NCBI RefSeq assembly: GCF_001570965.1
Contig: NZ_BCSR01000032.1
Location: 1-32,732 of the forward strand
Direction: 5' to 3'
Origin: Janibacter corallicola NBRC 107790
GTDB lineage: Bacteria; Actinomycetota; Actinomycetes; Actinomycetales; Dermatophilaceae
Length of the DNA stretch: 32,732 nt
The first letter of the stretch is position 1, and each line of letters starts with the position of its first letter. The position numbers and the translations under genes are program-made. Shown piece after piece: positions 6,335 to 15,039 of the stretch. The notes under the pieces are model-generated. The model was not told the DNA's origin and did no database searches. It saw only the letters and a list, made by a program, of their open reading frames with translations.

Positions 6335-8154
6335 TCGCCTGGGCCCTCGTCGCGCTGCCCGCCATCACGGCCGCACTGCTGCTCGTCGTCTCCCGGTGGG
6401 GGACCCTCACCGCCCTCCTCGCGGTGCTCTCCTCCCTCGGGTCACTCGGCCTGGCGCTCGCGGCCCTGCCACGGACGGCGAAGGGGGCCGCCCCCTTCGC
6501 GGAGGACCGCGCGGTCGGCCCCGGCCGGGTCATGGGCGGCCTCGACCTGCCCTTCGCGCTCTCCCTCTCCGGCACCGCCGTCTTCCTCGTGCTGATCGTG
6601 AGCCTCGTCGTCGCCGCGGTGCAGGTCTACTCGGCGTGGTTCCTCGCCGAGGACGCCCGCCGGGGCAGCTTCCACACCACCGTCGCCCTCTTCAGCGCGG
6701 CGATGACACTGCTCGTCCTCTCCTCCGACCTCTTCCTGACGATCGTCGGCTGGGAGGTCATGGGCTGGTGCTCCTACCTGCTCATCGGGCACTGGTCCGG
6801 CCGGCCGGGACCGCGGCGGGCGGCGCACACCTCCTTCATGGTCACCCGCATCGCCGACATCGGCTTCCTGCTCGGCATGGCCGTGCTCGTCGCCGGCGCC
6901 CGCAGCAGCTCCCGCTCCGGGGTCCTGGCGCACTGGAGCGGCGACGGCGCGAGCGGCCTGCACGACCTCTCCCTCACCGCGGCACTCGTGCTCATCGTCG
7001 TCGGCGTCCTCGGCAAGGCGGCGCAGCTGCCCTTCCACAACTGGCTGCTCGACGCGATGGAGGGACCGACACCCGCCTCCGCGCTCATCCACGCCGCGAC
7101 GATGGTCGCCGCAGGCACCATCGTGCTCGCCCGGCTGCTGCCGTTGCTCACCGAGGACGGGGGCCGGCCCGCCCGCCTCCTGCTCGGGGTGGCCGTCTCG
7201 GTGACGATGGTCCTCGCCGCGCTGTGCGCGCTCCTCGAGCCGGACCTGAAGCGGCTGCTCGCCTGGTCCACGATCAGCCAGGTCGGGGTCATGCTCGCCC
7301 CGCTCGCCGTGGCCGGCACCGGCGCGCTCGGCGGCGCCCTCGGCCACCTCTACGGGCACGCGATCTTCAAGGCACTGCTCTTCCTCGTGATCGGGTGGCT
7401 GGGTCTGACCCGCGGCTCCACCCGCATCGCGGACCTCGTCGGCGCCGCCCGCCAGCACCCGGTCGCCCTCGGCGCGTGGGCCGCCGGCCTCGCCTCGCTC
7501 GCAGGGGTCCCGATGCTCCTCGGTGGGATGAGCAAGGAGGACGTCGTCGCGGCCTCGTCCGACGGCCAGACCGTCCTCTCCCGCCTCGTCCTCGTCGCGC
7601 TGCTCGTCACGGCCGTGCTCTCCGCCGCCTACGCCACCCGGGCGCTGCTCGTCACCGCCACCGGGGACGAGGAGGACGGACGCCGGCACGCCGTCCTGCC
7701 CCCCGCGGTCGCGGTGGTGCTCGTCGTCCTCGGCCTGCTGAGCGTCCTCGGCGGCCTCGCGCTGCGGTGGCTCCCGGAGGCCGCGCACGTGCCGCTGCCG
7801 CTCTTCGGCGGGCTCGTCCTGGCCGTGCTGCTCGGCATCGGCCTCGGCTGGCTGCTGCACACCCGCCTCGGGCCACGGGGGCTGCCGCGGGTCGGCGCCG
7901 GTCTCGGGGTGGACACCGTCTACCGCGTGGTGCTCGTGCACCCCGTGCTCGCGCTCGCCCGCCTGGTCACCCACCTGGACCGGGAGGTCCTCGACTCCTA
8001 CGTCGGAGGACTGACACGCGTGGCACTCGGCGGCAGCGCCCTCGGTGAACGCACCCACCGGCGGGCCCGCCCCGTCATCGGCCTGACCCTCGTCGGCCTC
8101 GGCCTGCTCGGCGCGGCCGGCATCACCGTGCTCGTCGTGGGGGTGACCCCGTGA
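6331..8154 (+). CDS. nuoL: NADH-quinone oxidoreductase subunit L, proton-pumping antiporter-like
   Basis: The 607-residue antiporter-like subunit keeps its pump residues: E142 (GWEVMGW), K229 (GKAAQLPFHNW), the His in SALIHAATMV and K402 (GGMSKEDV). The C-terminal amphipathic helix region (from about residue 510) is present. It is the distal pump of the membrane arm. Within codons 48-58 lies a perfect inverted pair of the GCGAAGGGGG motif, encoding AKGAAPFA, in a poorly conserved loop. It overlaps nuoK and nuoM by 4 bases. Confidence 0.95.
   Translation: MIAWALVALPAITAALLLVVSRWGTLTALLAVLSSLGSLGLALAALPRTAKGAAPFAEDRAVGPGRVMGGLDLPFALSLSGTAVFLVLIVSLVVAAVQVYSAWFLAEDARRGSFHTTVALFSAAMTLLVLSSDLFLTIVGWEVMGWCSYLLIGHWSGRPGPRRAAHTSFMVTRIADIGFLLGMAVLVAGARSSSRSGVLAHWSGDGASGLHDLSLTAALVLIVVGVLGKAAQLPFHNWLLDAMEGPTPASALIHAATMVAAGTIVLARLLPLLTEDGGRPARLLLGVAVSVTMVLAALCALLEPDLKRLLAWSTISQVGVMLAPLAVAGTGALGGALGHLYGHAIFKALLFLVIGWLGLTRGSTRIADLVGAARQHPVALGAWAAGLASLAGVPMLLGGMSKEDVVAASSDGQTVLSRLVLVALLVTAVLSAAYATRALLVTATGDEEDGRRHAVLPPAVAVVLVVLGLLSVLGGLALRWLPEAAHVPLPLFGGLVLAVLLGIGLGWLLHTRLGPRGLPRVGAGLGVDTVYRVVLVHPVLALARLVTHLDREVLDSYVGGLTRVALGGSALGERTHRRARPVIGLTLVGLGLLGAAGITVLVVGVTP
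6478..6500. repeat. Perfect inverted pair of the GCGAAGGGGG motif inside nuoL
   Basis: GCGAAGGGGG, then CCG, then CCCCCTTCGC: 10-base perfect arms with a 3-base spacer, able to form a very stable hairpin in DNA or mRNA. It lies in frame in a variable loop of NuoL. It looks like an inserted small palindromic element rather than a constrained protein motif. Confidence 0.7.
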
Positions 8155-9656
8155 TCGCCCTCGCCTGCGCGCTGCCGCTGCTCGCCGGACTCGCCCTCCT
8201 CGTCGGGGGAGCCGAGCTGTCCCGGCCCGCCGCAGCCCGGACCGGGCTGCTCGTGGCGCTCGCGACCCTCGTCCTCACGGCCGTCGCCTGGTGGGACGGG
8301 GCCGTCGTCGACCTCCCGTGGCTCCCGGCGCTCGGGCTCCGGCTGCACCTCGCCCTCGACGGCATCAGCGGCCCTCTCGCCGTGCTCTCGGGCCTGGTGA
8401 CCGTGACTGCGTGCACCACCGCGCTCGGCGGTGCCCGCCGCCGACCGGAGGGAGCGACCTTCATCGGGTGCGTGCTCCTGACGCTCGCCGGGGCCGTGGC
8501 CACCTTCGCCGCACGTGACGCGGTGCTCTTCGTCGTCGCCTTCGAGGTCGTGCTCGTCCCGATGTGGGTGCTCATCAGCCGCTTCGGCGACCGCCGCGAC
8601 CCGGAGCGGCGGCGCGCTGCCGGTGCCCGCTTCGTGCTCTACACCGCCTTCGGGTCGACCCTCATGCTGCTCGGCGTGCTCCTCCTCGTCGCCCGGGCCG
8701 GCACCGCCGACCTCGGCGAGCTCGGACGGGCCGCGGGCGAGGGCATCGACCCGCGCACCCAGGTCGTGATCGCGGTCCTGCTCACCATCGGCCTGGCGGT
8801 GAAGGTCCCGGTCTGGCCGCTGCACTCCTGGCTCCCGCTCGCGCACACCACCGCTCCCACCGCCGGCTCGATGCTCCTCGCGGCCGTGCTGCTGAAGATG
8901 GGCACCTACGGCATCATCCGGCTGCCGCTCGCGACCGTCCCGGACGGCTTCGCGCGGATCGCGCCGGTCCTCGGCGTCTGCGGCGCCATCGGCATCATCT
9001 GGGGCGGCCTCGTGTGTCTCGTCGAGCGGGAGCTGAAGCGCCTCATCGCCTTCTCCTCGATCGCCCACATGGGCTTCGTCGTGCTCGCACTGGCCACCGG
9101 CACCGCCACCGGTGTCGCGGCCGCCCTCTACGGCAACATCGCCCACGGGGTGGTCTCCGCGCTGCTCTTCCTCGTCGTCGGCGGGCTGAAGCACCGGTGG
9201 GCGGGGGACGACCTGACCCGACCGCGAGGCGCGCTGCGGGAGCACGCGCCCCGCACGGGTGTGCTGCTCATGGTCGGTCTCGCGGCCGGCCTCGGCCTGC
9301 CCGGGCTGGCCGCCTTCTGGGGGGAGTTCACCACCGTGGTCGCCGCGCTCGACCCGGCAGACGGGCGACCGCACCTGCTCTTCGTCGGCTGCGCCGCGGC
9401 CGCCGCGGTCGGCGGTGCGCTCGCCGCCGGGTACTCCCTTCGCGTGGCCCGGCTGGTCTGGGTGGGTGAGGGCCACGAGGCCGGCGCCGCCGAGGGGCAC
9501 GGCTCCGACGAACGGGACGGGATCACCACCGAGCTGGGCTCCACCGAGCTGCTGCCCGGATTCGTGCTCGCGCTCGCGATCGTCGTGCTCGGGGTCGCGC
9601 CCGGCCTGCTGCTGGCCGTGACCGACCCGGCGCTGGCGGCGGTGGTGGGCCGATGA
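8151..9656 (+). CDS. nuoM: NADH-quinone oxidoreductase subunit M, proton-pumping antiporter-like
   Basis: GTG start, 501 residues, about 14 helices. Pump residues are intact: E132 (FEVVLVPMW), K218 (VKVPVWPLHSWLP), K249 (AVLLKMGTYG) and the acidic residue of FWGEFTTVV in the twelfth helix. The loop between helices 7 and 8 reads LPLAHTTAPTAGS, where the family usually has LPDAHVEAPTAGS. It overlaps nuoL (GTGA) and nuoN (ATGA). An acidic and His-containing loop (EGHEAGAAEGHGSDERDG) precedes the last helices. Confidence 0.95.
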   Translation: MIALACALPLLAGLALLVGGAELSRPAAARTGLLVALATLVLTAVAWWDGAVVDLPWLPALGLRLHLALDGISGPLAVLSGLVTVTACTTALGGARRRPEGATFIGCVLLTLAGAVATFAARDAVLFVVAFEVVLVPMWVLISRFGDRRDPERRRAAGARFVLYTAFGSTLMLLGVLLLVARAGTADLGELGRAAGEGIDPRTQVVIAVLLTIGLAVKVPVWPLHSWLPLAHTTAPTAGSMLLAAVLLKMGTYGIIRLPLATVPDGFARIAPVLGVCGAIGIIWGGLVCLVERELKRLIAFSSIAHMGFVVLALATGTATGVAAALYGNIAHGVVSALLFLVVGGLKHRWAGDDLTRPRGALREHAPRTGVLLMVGLAAGLGLPGLAAFWGEFTTVVAALDPADGRPHLLFVGCAAAAAVGGALAAGYSLRVARLVWVGEGHEAGAAEGHGSDERDGITTELGSTELLPGFVLALAIVVLGVAPGLLLAVTDPALAAVVGR

Positions 9657-11179
9657 CCACGCTGACCTCGCTCGCCGGGGCGCCCCGGATCGACCTGCTG
9701 GTCGCCGCACCCGTGCTCGCGCCCGCGATCGGGGCGGTGCTCGTGCTCGCCCTCGACGCGCTGTGGCCCCGCCGCCGCTGGCCCGCGGTCCTGCTCGGCC
9801 CGCTCGCCCTCGTCGTGGCGCTCGCCGCCTCCGTCGTCCTGCGGCTGCGCGCCGGGACCGAAGGGGGACTGGCGACCGTCTGCCTGCCGAAGGACCCGGC
9901 CCTCACCGTCGCCGGGTCGACCGGTGACGTCACCGACTGCCTGCTGCGCCTGGACGGCTCGGCGACCCTGCTCCAGGGCCTCGCCGCAGCAGCCGGGCTG
10001 GCCGTGCTCTGGTGCCTCGTCGGCCCCGTCGGGGCGGCGCCACCCGTCGACGACACGCACGCCCCGGGCCGGCACGACGCCGGCCCTGGCGTCGACGCCG
10101 CGCTCCTGCTCACCACCGTCGCCGGCGCCGCCGTCGTCGCGGCCGCCCGGGACCTCGGCACCTGGCTCGTCGGGATCGAGCTGGCCACGCTCCCGATCGT
10201 CGCGCTCGCCGTGCTGCGCGGCCACCGGCGCGACAGCGGGGCGATGCACCTGGTCACGACCTCGGTGACCTCCTTCGCGATCGCCGTCGTCGGCGCCGGC
10301 CTGTGGACCATCGGGACCGGCACCATCCGCCTGGACGAGGCCGCTGCCGCCACCCCGGCACAGGACCCCGCGAACGCCGCCGTCATCGCCCTCGGCGCGA
10401 CGCTGCTCGTCGCCGGGGTTGCCTTCAAGCTCTCGCTCGTGCCCTTCCACGCCTGGGCCCCGGCCACCTACCCGCGCTCGGGCGCCGTGGTCGCCCTGCT
10501 GCTCGCCACCGTCTCCAGCGTCGCCGCCCTCGGTGGGCTCGTCGCCGTCGTGCGCGCCGCAGCCGACGTGACCGACCTGCTCACCCCCCTCCTCGGGGTG
10601 CTGGCGGTGCTCTCCATGCTCGTCGGTGCGGTGCTCGCGCTCACCGCGGGGGATCCCCTTCGCCTCATGGCCTGGTCCGGCGTCACCCAGGCCGGGTGGG
10701 TGCTCGCCGCGCTCGCCGGTGGTGACGTCGACGCGGCCGTCGGCTACCTCGCCGTGTACGTCCTCGCGACCGCCGCCGTGCTGGCCGTGATCGTCTCGCT
10801 CGCGCCGGACGGGCGCCGCAGTCTCGAGGACGATCGCGGGCTGGTGCGGCGCCGCCCCACCCACGCCATCGTGCTCGGCATCGGGCTGCTCACCCTCGCG
10901 GGGCTGCCCCCGGGCGTCGCCGGGCTGCTGGCGAAGATCGCCGTCCTGGCGCCGCTCGCCTCCAGCGGCACCTGGTGGGTGGCGCTGCCCGCCGTGGCCG
11001 CCGCGGTCCTGGGCATCGCGGTCTACCTGCGCTGGCTGGCCCTGATCGTCACGCCGGTCCGGGCACCGAGGGAGGTCGAGCCCGCCGGCCGGGCCGCCAC
11101 GCTCGTCGCGGTGCTCACCGCGCTCGTCCTCGTGGCCGCGACCCTCGTGCCCGTGCTGCTGCTCGGGGCGGGAACGTAA
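9653..11179 (+). CDS. nuoN: NADH-quinone oxidoreductase subunit N, divergent antiporter-like subunit
   Basis: This 508-residue membrane protein in the last nuo position has the NuoN layout. K259 in [11 protein letters not shown] and K428 in GLLAKIAVL match conserved lysines of helices 7 and 12. The helix-8 lysine (ATASKIAIFG in E. coli as I recall it) is replaced by Ser here ([11 protein letters not shown]289), and the loop PATYPRSG is unlike the family's PDVYEGAPTP. The helix-6 EAxxKYF motif is also lost ([10 protein letters not shown]). One proton half-channel may therefore be altered. It ends with TAA, 26 bases before htpX. Confidence 0.88.
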   Translation: MTTLTSLAGAPRIDLLVAAPVLAPAIGAVLVLALDALWPRRRWPAVLLGPLALVVALAASVVLRLRAGTEGGLATVCLPKDPALTVAGSTGDVTDCLLRLDGSATLLQGLAAAAGLAVLWCLVGPVGAAPPVDDTHAPGRHDAGPGVDAALLLTTVAGAAVVAAARDLGTWLVGIELATLPIVALAVLRGHRRDSGAMHLVTTSVTSFAIAVVGAGLWTIGTGTIRLDEAAAATPAQDPANAAVIALGATLLVAGVAFKLSLVPFHAWAPATYPRSGAVVALLLATVSSVAALGGLVAVVRAAADVTDLLTPLLGVLAVLSMLVGAVLALTAGDPLRLMAWSGVTQAGWVLAALAGGDVDAAVGYLAVYVLATAAVLAVIVSLAPDGRRSLEDDRGLVRRRPTHAIVLGIGLLTLAGLPPGVAGLLAKIAVLAPLASSGTWWVALPAVAAAVLGIAVYLRWLALIVTPVRAPREVEPAGRAATLVAVLTALVLVAATLVPVLLLGAGT

Positions 11180-11205
11180 CGGCCCGGTCAGGCGTTGACG
11201 AGGGC

Positions 11206-12063
11206 ATGCACAAGCACTTCAACGGTCTGAAGACCGCTGGCCTGCTCGGCGGCATCTTCGCGCTGCTGCTGATCGTCGGCGCCCTCATCGGCGGCGGCAA
11301 GTTCCTCTGGGTCTTCGCCCTCATCGGCGTCGGGACCACCGCCTACTCCTACTGGAACTCGGACAAGCTGGCGATCCGGGCCATGCGTGCCTACCCGGCC
11401 GACCCGCAGCAGTTCCCGCAGATCCACCGCATCGTCGCGGAGCTGAGCCAGCGGGCCGGTCAGCCGATGCCGAAGCTCTACGTCAGCCCCACGCAGGCGC
11501 CGAATGCCTTCGCCACGGGCCGCAACCCCGACCACGCGGCCGTCTGCTGCACCGAGGGGATCCTCGCGCTGCTCGACGAGCGGGAGCTGCGCGGGGTGCT
11601 CGGCCACGAGCTGATGCACGTCTACAACCGGGACATCCTCACCAGCTCGGTCGCGGGCGCGATCGCCGGCGTCATCTCCTCGCTGGCGATGATGGCCATG
11701 TGGTTCGGCGGCGACCGGGACCGCAACCCGATCGCCGCGATCGCCGTCGCGCTGCTCGCCCCCGTCGCCGCGATGGTCATCCAGATGGCGATCAGCCGCA
11801 CCCGCGAGTACGACGCCGACGAGGACGGGGCGAGCCTGACCGGCGACCCGCTGGCCCTGGCCTCCGCCCTCGACAAGCTCCAGAACGGCGTCCAGCGGGC
11901 CCCGCTGCAGCCGACCCAGCAGCTGCAGAACGCCTCGCACATGATGATCGCGAACCCCTTCAGCGCGAAGGACGTCTCCAAGCTCTTCTCCACCCACCCG
12001 CCGATGGACAAGCGCATCCTCCGGCTGCAGGGGATGGCCCGGGGCCCGCAGCAGCCCCGCTGA
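11206..12063 (+). CDS. htpX: HtpX-type membrane zinc metalloprotease
   Basis: The 285-residue product has two N-terminal membrane helices (about 10-30 and 32-50). The zinc site HELMH at 134-138 lies in [11 protein letters not shown], and two more helices precede the third-ligand region [15 protein letters not shown]. The C-terminus [13 protein letters not shown] is a family signature. HtpX degrades misfolded membrane proteins with its active site in the cytoplasm. It starts only 26 bases after nuoN on the same strand and is probably co-transcribed. A quality-control role for the large membrane arm is inferred from position only. The ribosome site (GAGGGC) is weak. Confidence 0.92.
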   Translation: MHKHFNGLKTAGLLGGIFALLLIVGALIGGGKFLWVFALIGVGTTAYSYWNSDKLAIRAMRAYPADPQQFPQIHRIVAELSQRAGQPMPKLYVSPTQAPNAFATGRNPDHAAVCCTEGILALLDERELRGVLGHELMHVYNRDILTSSVAGAIAGVISSLAMMAMWFGGDRDRNPIAAIAVALLAPVAAMVIQMAISRTREYDADEDGASLTGDPLALASALDKLQNGVQRAPLQPTQQLQNASHMMIANPFSAKDVSKLFSTHPPMDKRILRLQGMARGPQQPR

Positions 12064-12098
12064 CCGACTCCTTCGCGGGAGCCACGGCGAGCCGGTCA
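12061..12098. terminator. Stem-loop between convergent htpX and iorA, containing both stop codons
   Basis: TGACCGACTC and GAGCCGGTCA pair over 10 bases with one mismatch around an 18-base loop. The two outer triplets are the TGA stops of the two convergent genes. There is no T tract, as is common for GC-rich bacteria. It can act as a bidirectional terminator, though stem strength is moderate. Confidence 0.45.
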
Positions 12099-12572
12099 CA
12101 TGTTCTGCTCGCCGGAGCGGATCGCCTCCCGGATGCGGGTGTAGGTGCCGCAGCGACAGATGTTGCGGATGCCGTCCAGATCGGCCTCGCTGATCGCCCG
12201 CCCCTCGCGGCGGACCTTGCGCACGAGCGCGACCGCCGCCATGATCTGGCCCGGCTGGCAGTAGCCGCACTGCGCGACGTCGTGCTCGATCCACGCCTCC
12301 TGCATCGGGTGCAGGTCGGCGTCCACGGTGTCGGCCAGACCCTCGATCGTGGTGATCTCGTCGTCTTCGGAGATCTTCTCCACCGGGACCGAGCAGGGGT
12401 TGACCGCCTTGCCGTTCAGGTGCGACGTGCAGGCCTTGCAGACGTTGATGCCGCACCCGTACTTCGGTCCGGTGACTCCGAGGACGTCGCGCAGGACCCA
12501 CAGCAGGCGCACGCCCGGCTCGACGTCGACGGTGACCTTCTCGCCGTTGAGGACGAAGGTGTGACTGGACAT
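12096..12572 (-). CDS. iorA: 2Fe-2S small subunit of a two-subunit molybdenum hydroxylase (IorA-like)
   Basis: The 158-residue protein has a plant-type 2Fe-2S domain with C40, C45, C48 and C60 (GCGINVCKACTSHLNGKAVNPC region). The all-helical second 2Fe-2S domain has C102, C105, C139 and C141 (QCGYCQPGQ, ICRCGTYTR). This order is typical of the small subunit of xanthine oxidase family enzymes. The CQPGQ and CRCGTY forms favour the isoquinoline 1-oxidoreductase/aldehyde oxidoreductase branch without a flavin subunit. It relays electrons from the molybdenum site to an external acceptor. GAGGAG stands 7 bases before the ATG. It follows iorB by 11 bases, and the symbol reflects family, not proven substrate. 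Confidence 0.85.
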   Translation of the reverse strand: MSSHTFVLNGEKVTVDVEPGVRLLWVLRDVLGVTGPKYGCGINVCKACTSHLNGKAVNPCSVPVEKISEDDEITTIEGLADTVDADLHPMQEAWIEHDVAQCGYCQPGQIMAAVALVRKVRREGRAISEADLDGIRNICRCGTYTRIREAIRSGEQNM

Positions 12573-12583
12573 GAAAGCGCTCC

Positions 12584-14899
12584 TCAGTAGGTGAAGTTCA
12601 GGCCGTTGGTCGGCGACTGCGGGACCGGGGGCACGAATGGCTTCGGCTCGAAGGCGACCGGGTCGGCGTGGTTGATCGGGAACTCGGTGGGCATCTTCCC
12701 GGTGGCCCGGGCGTACGCGCAGGCGATGGCCGCGAAGCTGGCCGCGACCCCGGCCTCACCGGCGCCTCCGGGCTGGCCCTCGTCGGAGGGCATGACCTCC
12801 ACCTGCAACTCCGGTGGGGAGTTCCACTGTCGCGTGTAGAAGTAGTTGTCCCAGCTCGCCTCGAGGAAGTGCCCCTCCTCGAAGTGGCAGCTGGAGGTCA
12901 GGGCGAGGGCGATGCCGTCCATGACGCCGCCGAGCATCTGCGCCTTCAGCCCGGTCGGGTTGATGACCAGGCCCGCGTCGACGGCGAAGACGGCCTTGGT
13001 CACCCGCGGACCCGCGACGCCGGCGCGGATGTCCCGGTCGACCGTCTCGGGCCTCGTGTCCAGCTCGACGAGGCACGCGGTGACGCCCTTGTACTCCTTG
13101 TGGATCGCGACACCCTGGGTGATCCCCTCGGGTAGGTCCCGGCCCCACTCACCCACCTCGGCGACCCGGTCCAGGGCAGCCTCGGCGCGCTTGTTGCGCA
13201 GGAAGGAGCGACGGAAGGCGACCGGGTCCTTGCGCATCCGTCGCGCGAGCTCGTCGACGACCAGTTCGTTGGCAGCGCGCACGTCGGGTGAGTAGATGTT
13301 GCGCATGCTGCCGGTGTTGAAGCGGTCGTCCGTCTCGGTGAGCAGCTGGGTGACGACGCCGAAGTTGTACGGGACCTCCTGGGTGAGGGTGAAGATGGTC
13401 TCCGAGAACGTGAGGTCGCCGACGGGCAGCTTCGCCGCCAGACTGGTGATGATCTCGCCCAGGCCGTGACCGAAGTCGGTCTTGACGCTGGTGTGCCGCT
13501 GCTCGAAGGAGAGCACCTCGCCCCCCAGGTGGGTGGCGCGCACCCGCGAGGTGCACATGGGGTGCAGCCGGCCCTGGCGTGGTTCGTCGGCCCGGTGCCA
13601 CATCAGCTTGACCGGCTTGCCCATCGCCTTGGAGATCCGCGATGCCTCCAGGGCCGCGTCGTAGAAGAGCTTGCGTCCGAAGGACCCCCCGCCCTGGGTG
13701 ACCTCGACGGTCACCTTCGAGACCGGCAGGCCGAGCTCGGCGGCGATCGCCTCCTGGGCGACGACGGGGGACTTCATCGACCCCCAGATCTTCGCCGAGC
13801 CCGACCGCACGTCGGCGATCGCGCAGTTGGGCTCGAGCGAGGAGTTGCTGCGGAACCGGAAGGTGAACTCGGCGTCCACCTGCTTGGCCAGCGCCGGCAC
13901 CTTCGGTACCGCCATCGGCAGCTCGGCCTTCTTGAGGTTCGCCAGGATCGAGGCGTCGTCCTCGCCGGCCAGCCGCCCCCCTTCCCACTGCACGTCCATC
14001 TTGATGATGGCGTCGATGCACTGCCCGAAGGTCTTGGCGCGCACGGCGACCCCCGTGGGGACCGTGGCCACGTCGGTCACCCCCGGCATCGCCTCGATCG
14101 CGGCCCGGTTGCGCAGTCGCACGGGGGATCCGTTGTGCGTGGGCGGGCGAGCGACCATCGTCGGAAGGGCGTGGGGCACGTCCAGGTCCATCGCGAAGAC
14201 CTTGGCCCCGGTCACGGCGGCGCGGGCATCGGTGCGGCCCTGCGGGCGACCGATGACGGTGTGCTCGGAGCGGTCCTTCAACGTGACCTCGGCCCGGACC
14301 GTCTCGGCGACCGCGGCCTTGACCGACAGCTCGCCGTAACCGATGCTCGCGCCGGTGCTGTCGGTGATGAGGCCGTCCTTGGCCTTCAGCGCGTCGACGG
14401 TGTCACCGAGGACGGTCGCGGCGGCCTTGAGCAGACGCTGCTTGGCCAGCGCGGCCGCCACGCGGATCGGGGTGTAGGTCGAGATCGTCGTGTTCGACCC
14501 GCCGGTCAGCTGGTTGAACTGCAACTCCGGGCGGGCCTTGGCCAGGGTGACGTCGACCTTGTCCACGGGCAGGTCCAGCTCCTCGGCGATCATCATCGCG
14601 CTGGAGGTGACGATGCCCTGGCCGACCTCGGCGCGCGGCAGCGCGAAGGATGCCCTGCCGTCCTCGCCGATGGTGACGGTGATGAGGTTGGCGGTGGGTT
14701 CGGCCGCCAGGGTCAGCAGGTCGTTGAGGTCCATCACCTCGGGAACCTGTGGTGGTGTCGGGACGACGGCCCGGGCGGACTCGCTGCCCAGGGACATGTC
14801 GGCGGCGGTGGCGAGCGTGGCACCGGCCAGCACGTATCCGATCAACGACCGCCGGCTCGGGCCGACGGGGGTCGACTCGGTGGAGTGGACATCGGTCAT
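12584..14899 (-). CDS. iorB: Molybdenum-binding large subunit with twin-arginine signal (IorB-like)
   Basis: ATG with a GGGAGGG ribosome site gives 771 residues; the open frame further upstream is not conserved-looking. Residues 15-44 form a twin-arginine export signal (SRRSLIGYVLAGATLA, possible cleavage after ARA). Cofactor-binding motifs are TGGSNTTIS, GGGSFGRKLF and the C-terminal GGAGEAGVAASFA, holding the expected active-site glutamate. Length and the absence of a FAD-subunit gene fit the IorB/aldehyde dehydrogenase group, which hands electrons to the respiratory chain outside the membrane. The folded partner IorA probably travels with it. The substrate cannot be read from sequence; N-heterocycles or aldehydes are family possibilities. 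Confidence 0.86.
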   Translation of the reverse strand: MTDVHSTESTPVGPSRRSLIGYVLAGATLATAADMSLGSESARAVVPTPPQVPEVMDLNDLLTLAAEPTANLITVTIGEDGRASFALPRAEVGQGIVTSSAMMIAEELDLPVDKVDVTLAKARPELQFNQLTGGSNTTISTYTPIRVAAALAKQRLLKAAATVLGDTVDALKAKDGLITDSTGASIGYGELSVKAAVAETVRAEVTLKDRSEHTVIGRPQGRTDARAAVTGAKVFAMDLDVPHALPTMVARPPTHNGSPVRLRNRAAIEAMPGVTDVATVPTGVAVRAKTFGQCIDAIIKMDVQWEGGRLAGEDDASILANLKKAELPMAVPKVPALAKQVDAEFTFRFRSNSSLEPNCAIADVRSGSAKIWGSMKSPVVAQEAIAAELGLPVSKVTVEVTQGGGSFGRKLFYDAALEASRISKAMGKPVKLMWHRADEPRQGRLHPMCTSRVRATHLGGEVLSFEQRHTSVKTDFGHGLGEIITSLAAKLPVGDLTFSETIFTLTQEVPYNFGVVTQLLTETDDRFNTGSMRNIYSPDVRAANELVVDELARRMRKDPVAFRRSFLRNKRAEAALDRVAEVGEWGRDLPEGITQGVAIHKEYKGVTACLVELDTRPETVDRDIRAGVAGPRVTKAVFAVDAGLVINPTGLKAQMLGGVMDGIALALTSSCHFEEGHFLEASWDNYFYTRQWNSPPELQVEVMPSDEGQPGGAGEAGVAASFAAIACAYARATGKMPTEFPINHADPVAFEPKPFVPPVPQSPTNGLNFTY

Positions 14900-14934
14900 G
14901 GGGACCCTCCCGGTCTGGACGACGCTGTCTTCGG

Positions 14935-14944
14935 CTGACGTCAG
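14935..14944. promoter_or_regulatory. 10-base perfect palindrome upstream of iorB
   Basis: CTGACGTCAG is a perfect palindrome 36-45 bases upstream of the iorB ATG, within the 140-base gap to the PucR-family gene. A site for the neighbouring regulator is possible but unproven. Confidence 0.3.
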
Positions 14945-15002
14945 TAGACCGGATCGGCGCGGGTTCCGCGCGGTGAGCCGGCCCACGATGTCCCGGCCAG
15001 AT

Positions 15003-15019
15003 CTGTGCAGTCCGCACAG
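15003..15019. repeat. Inverted repeat just downstream of the PucR-family gene
   Basis: CTGTGC and GCACAG are perfect arms around AGTCC. It lies 21-37 bases beyond the stop of the regulator gene and about 104-120 bases upstream of iorB. It could be the terminator hairpin of the regulator or an operator for iorBA. Confidence 0.35.
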
Positions 15020-15039
15020 CCGGTCAGCAGGTGCCCGCC

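Noticed and set aside
6442-9710. Long minus-strand frames opposite nuoL and nuoM
   Set aside because: Repetitive acidic and Gly-rich translation without any domain; opposite intact, motif-complete subunits.
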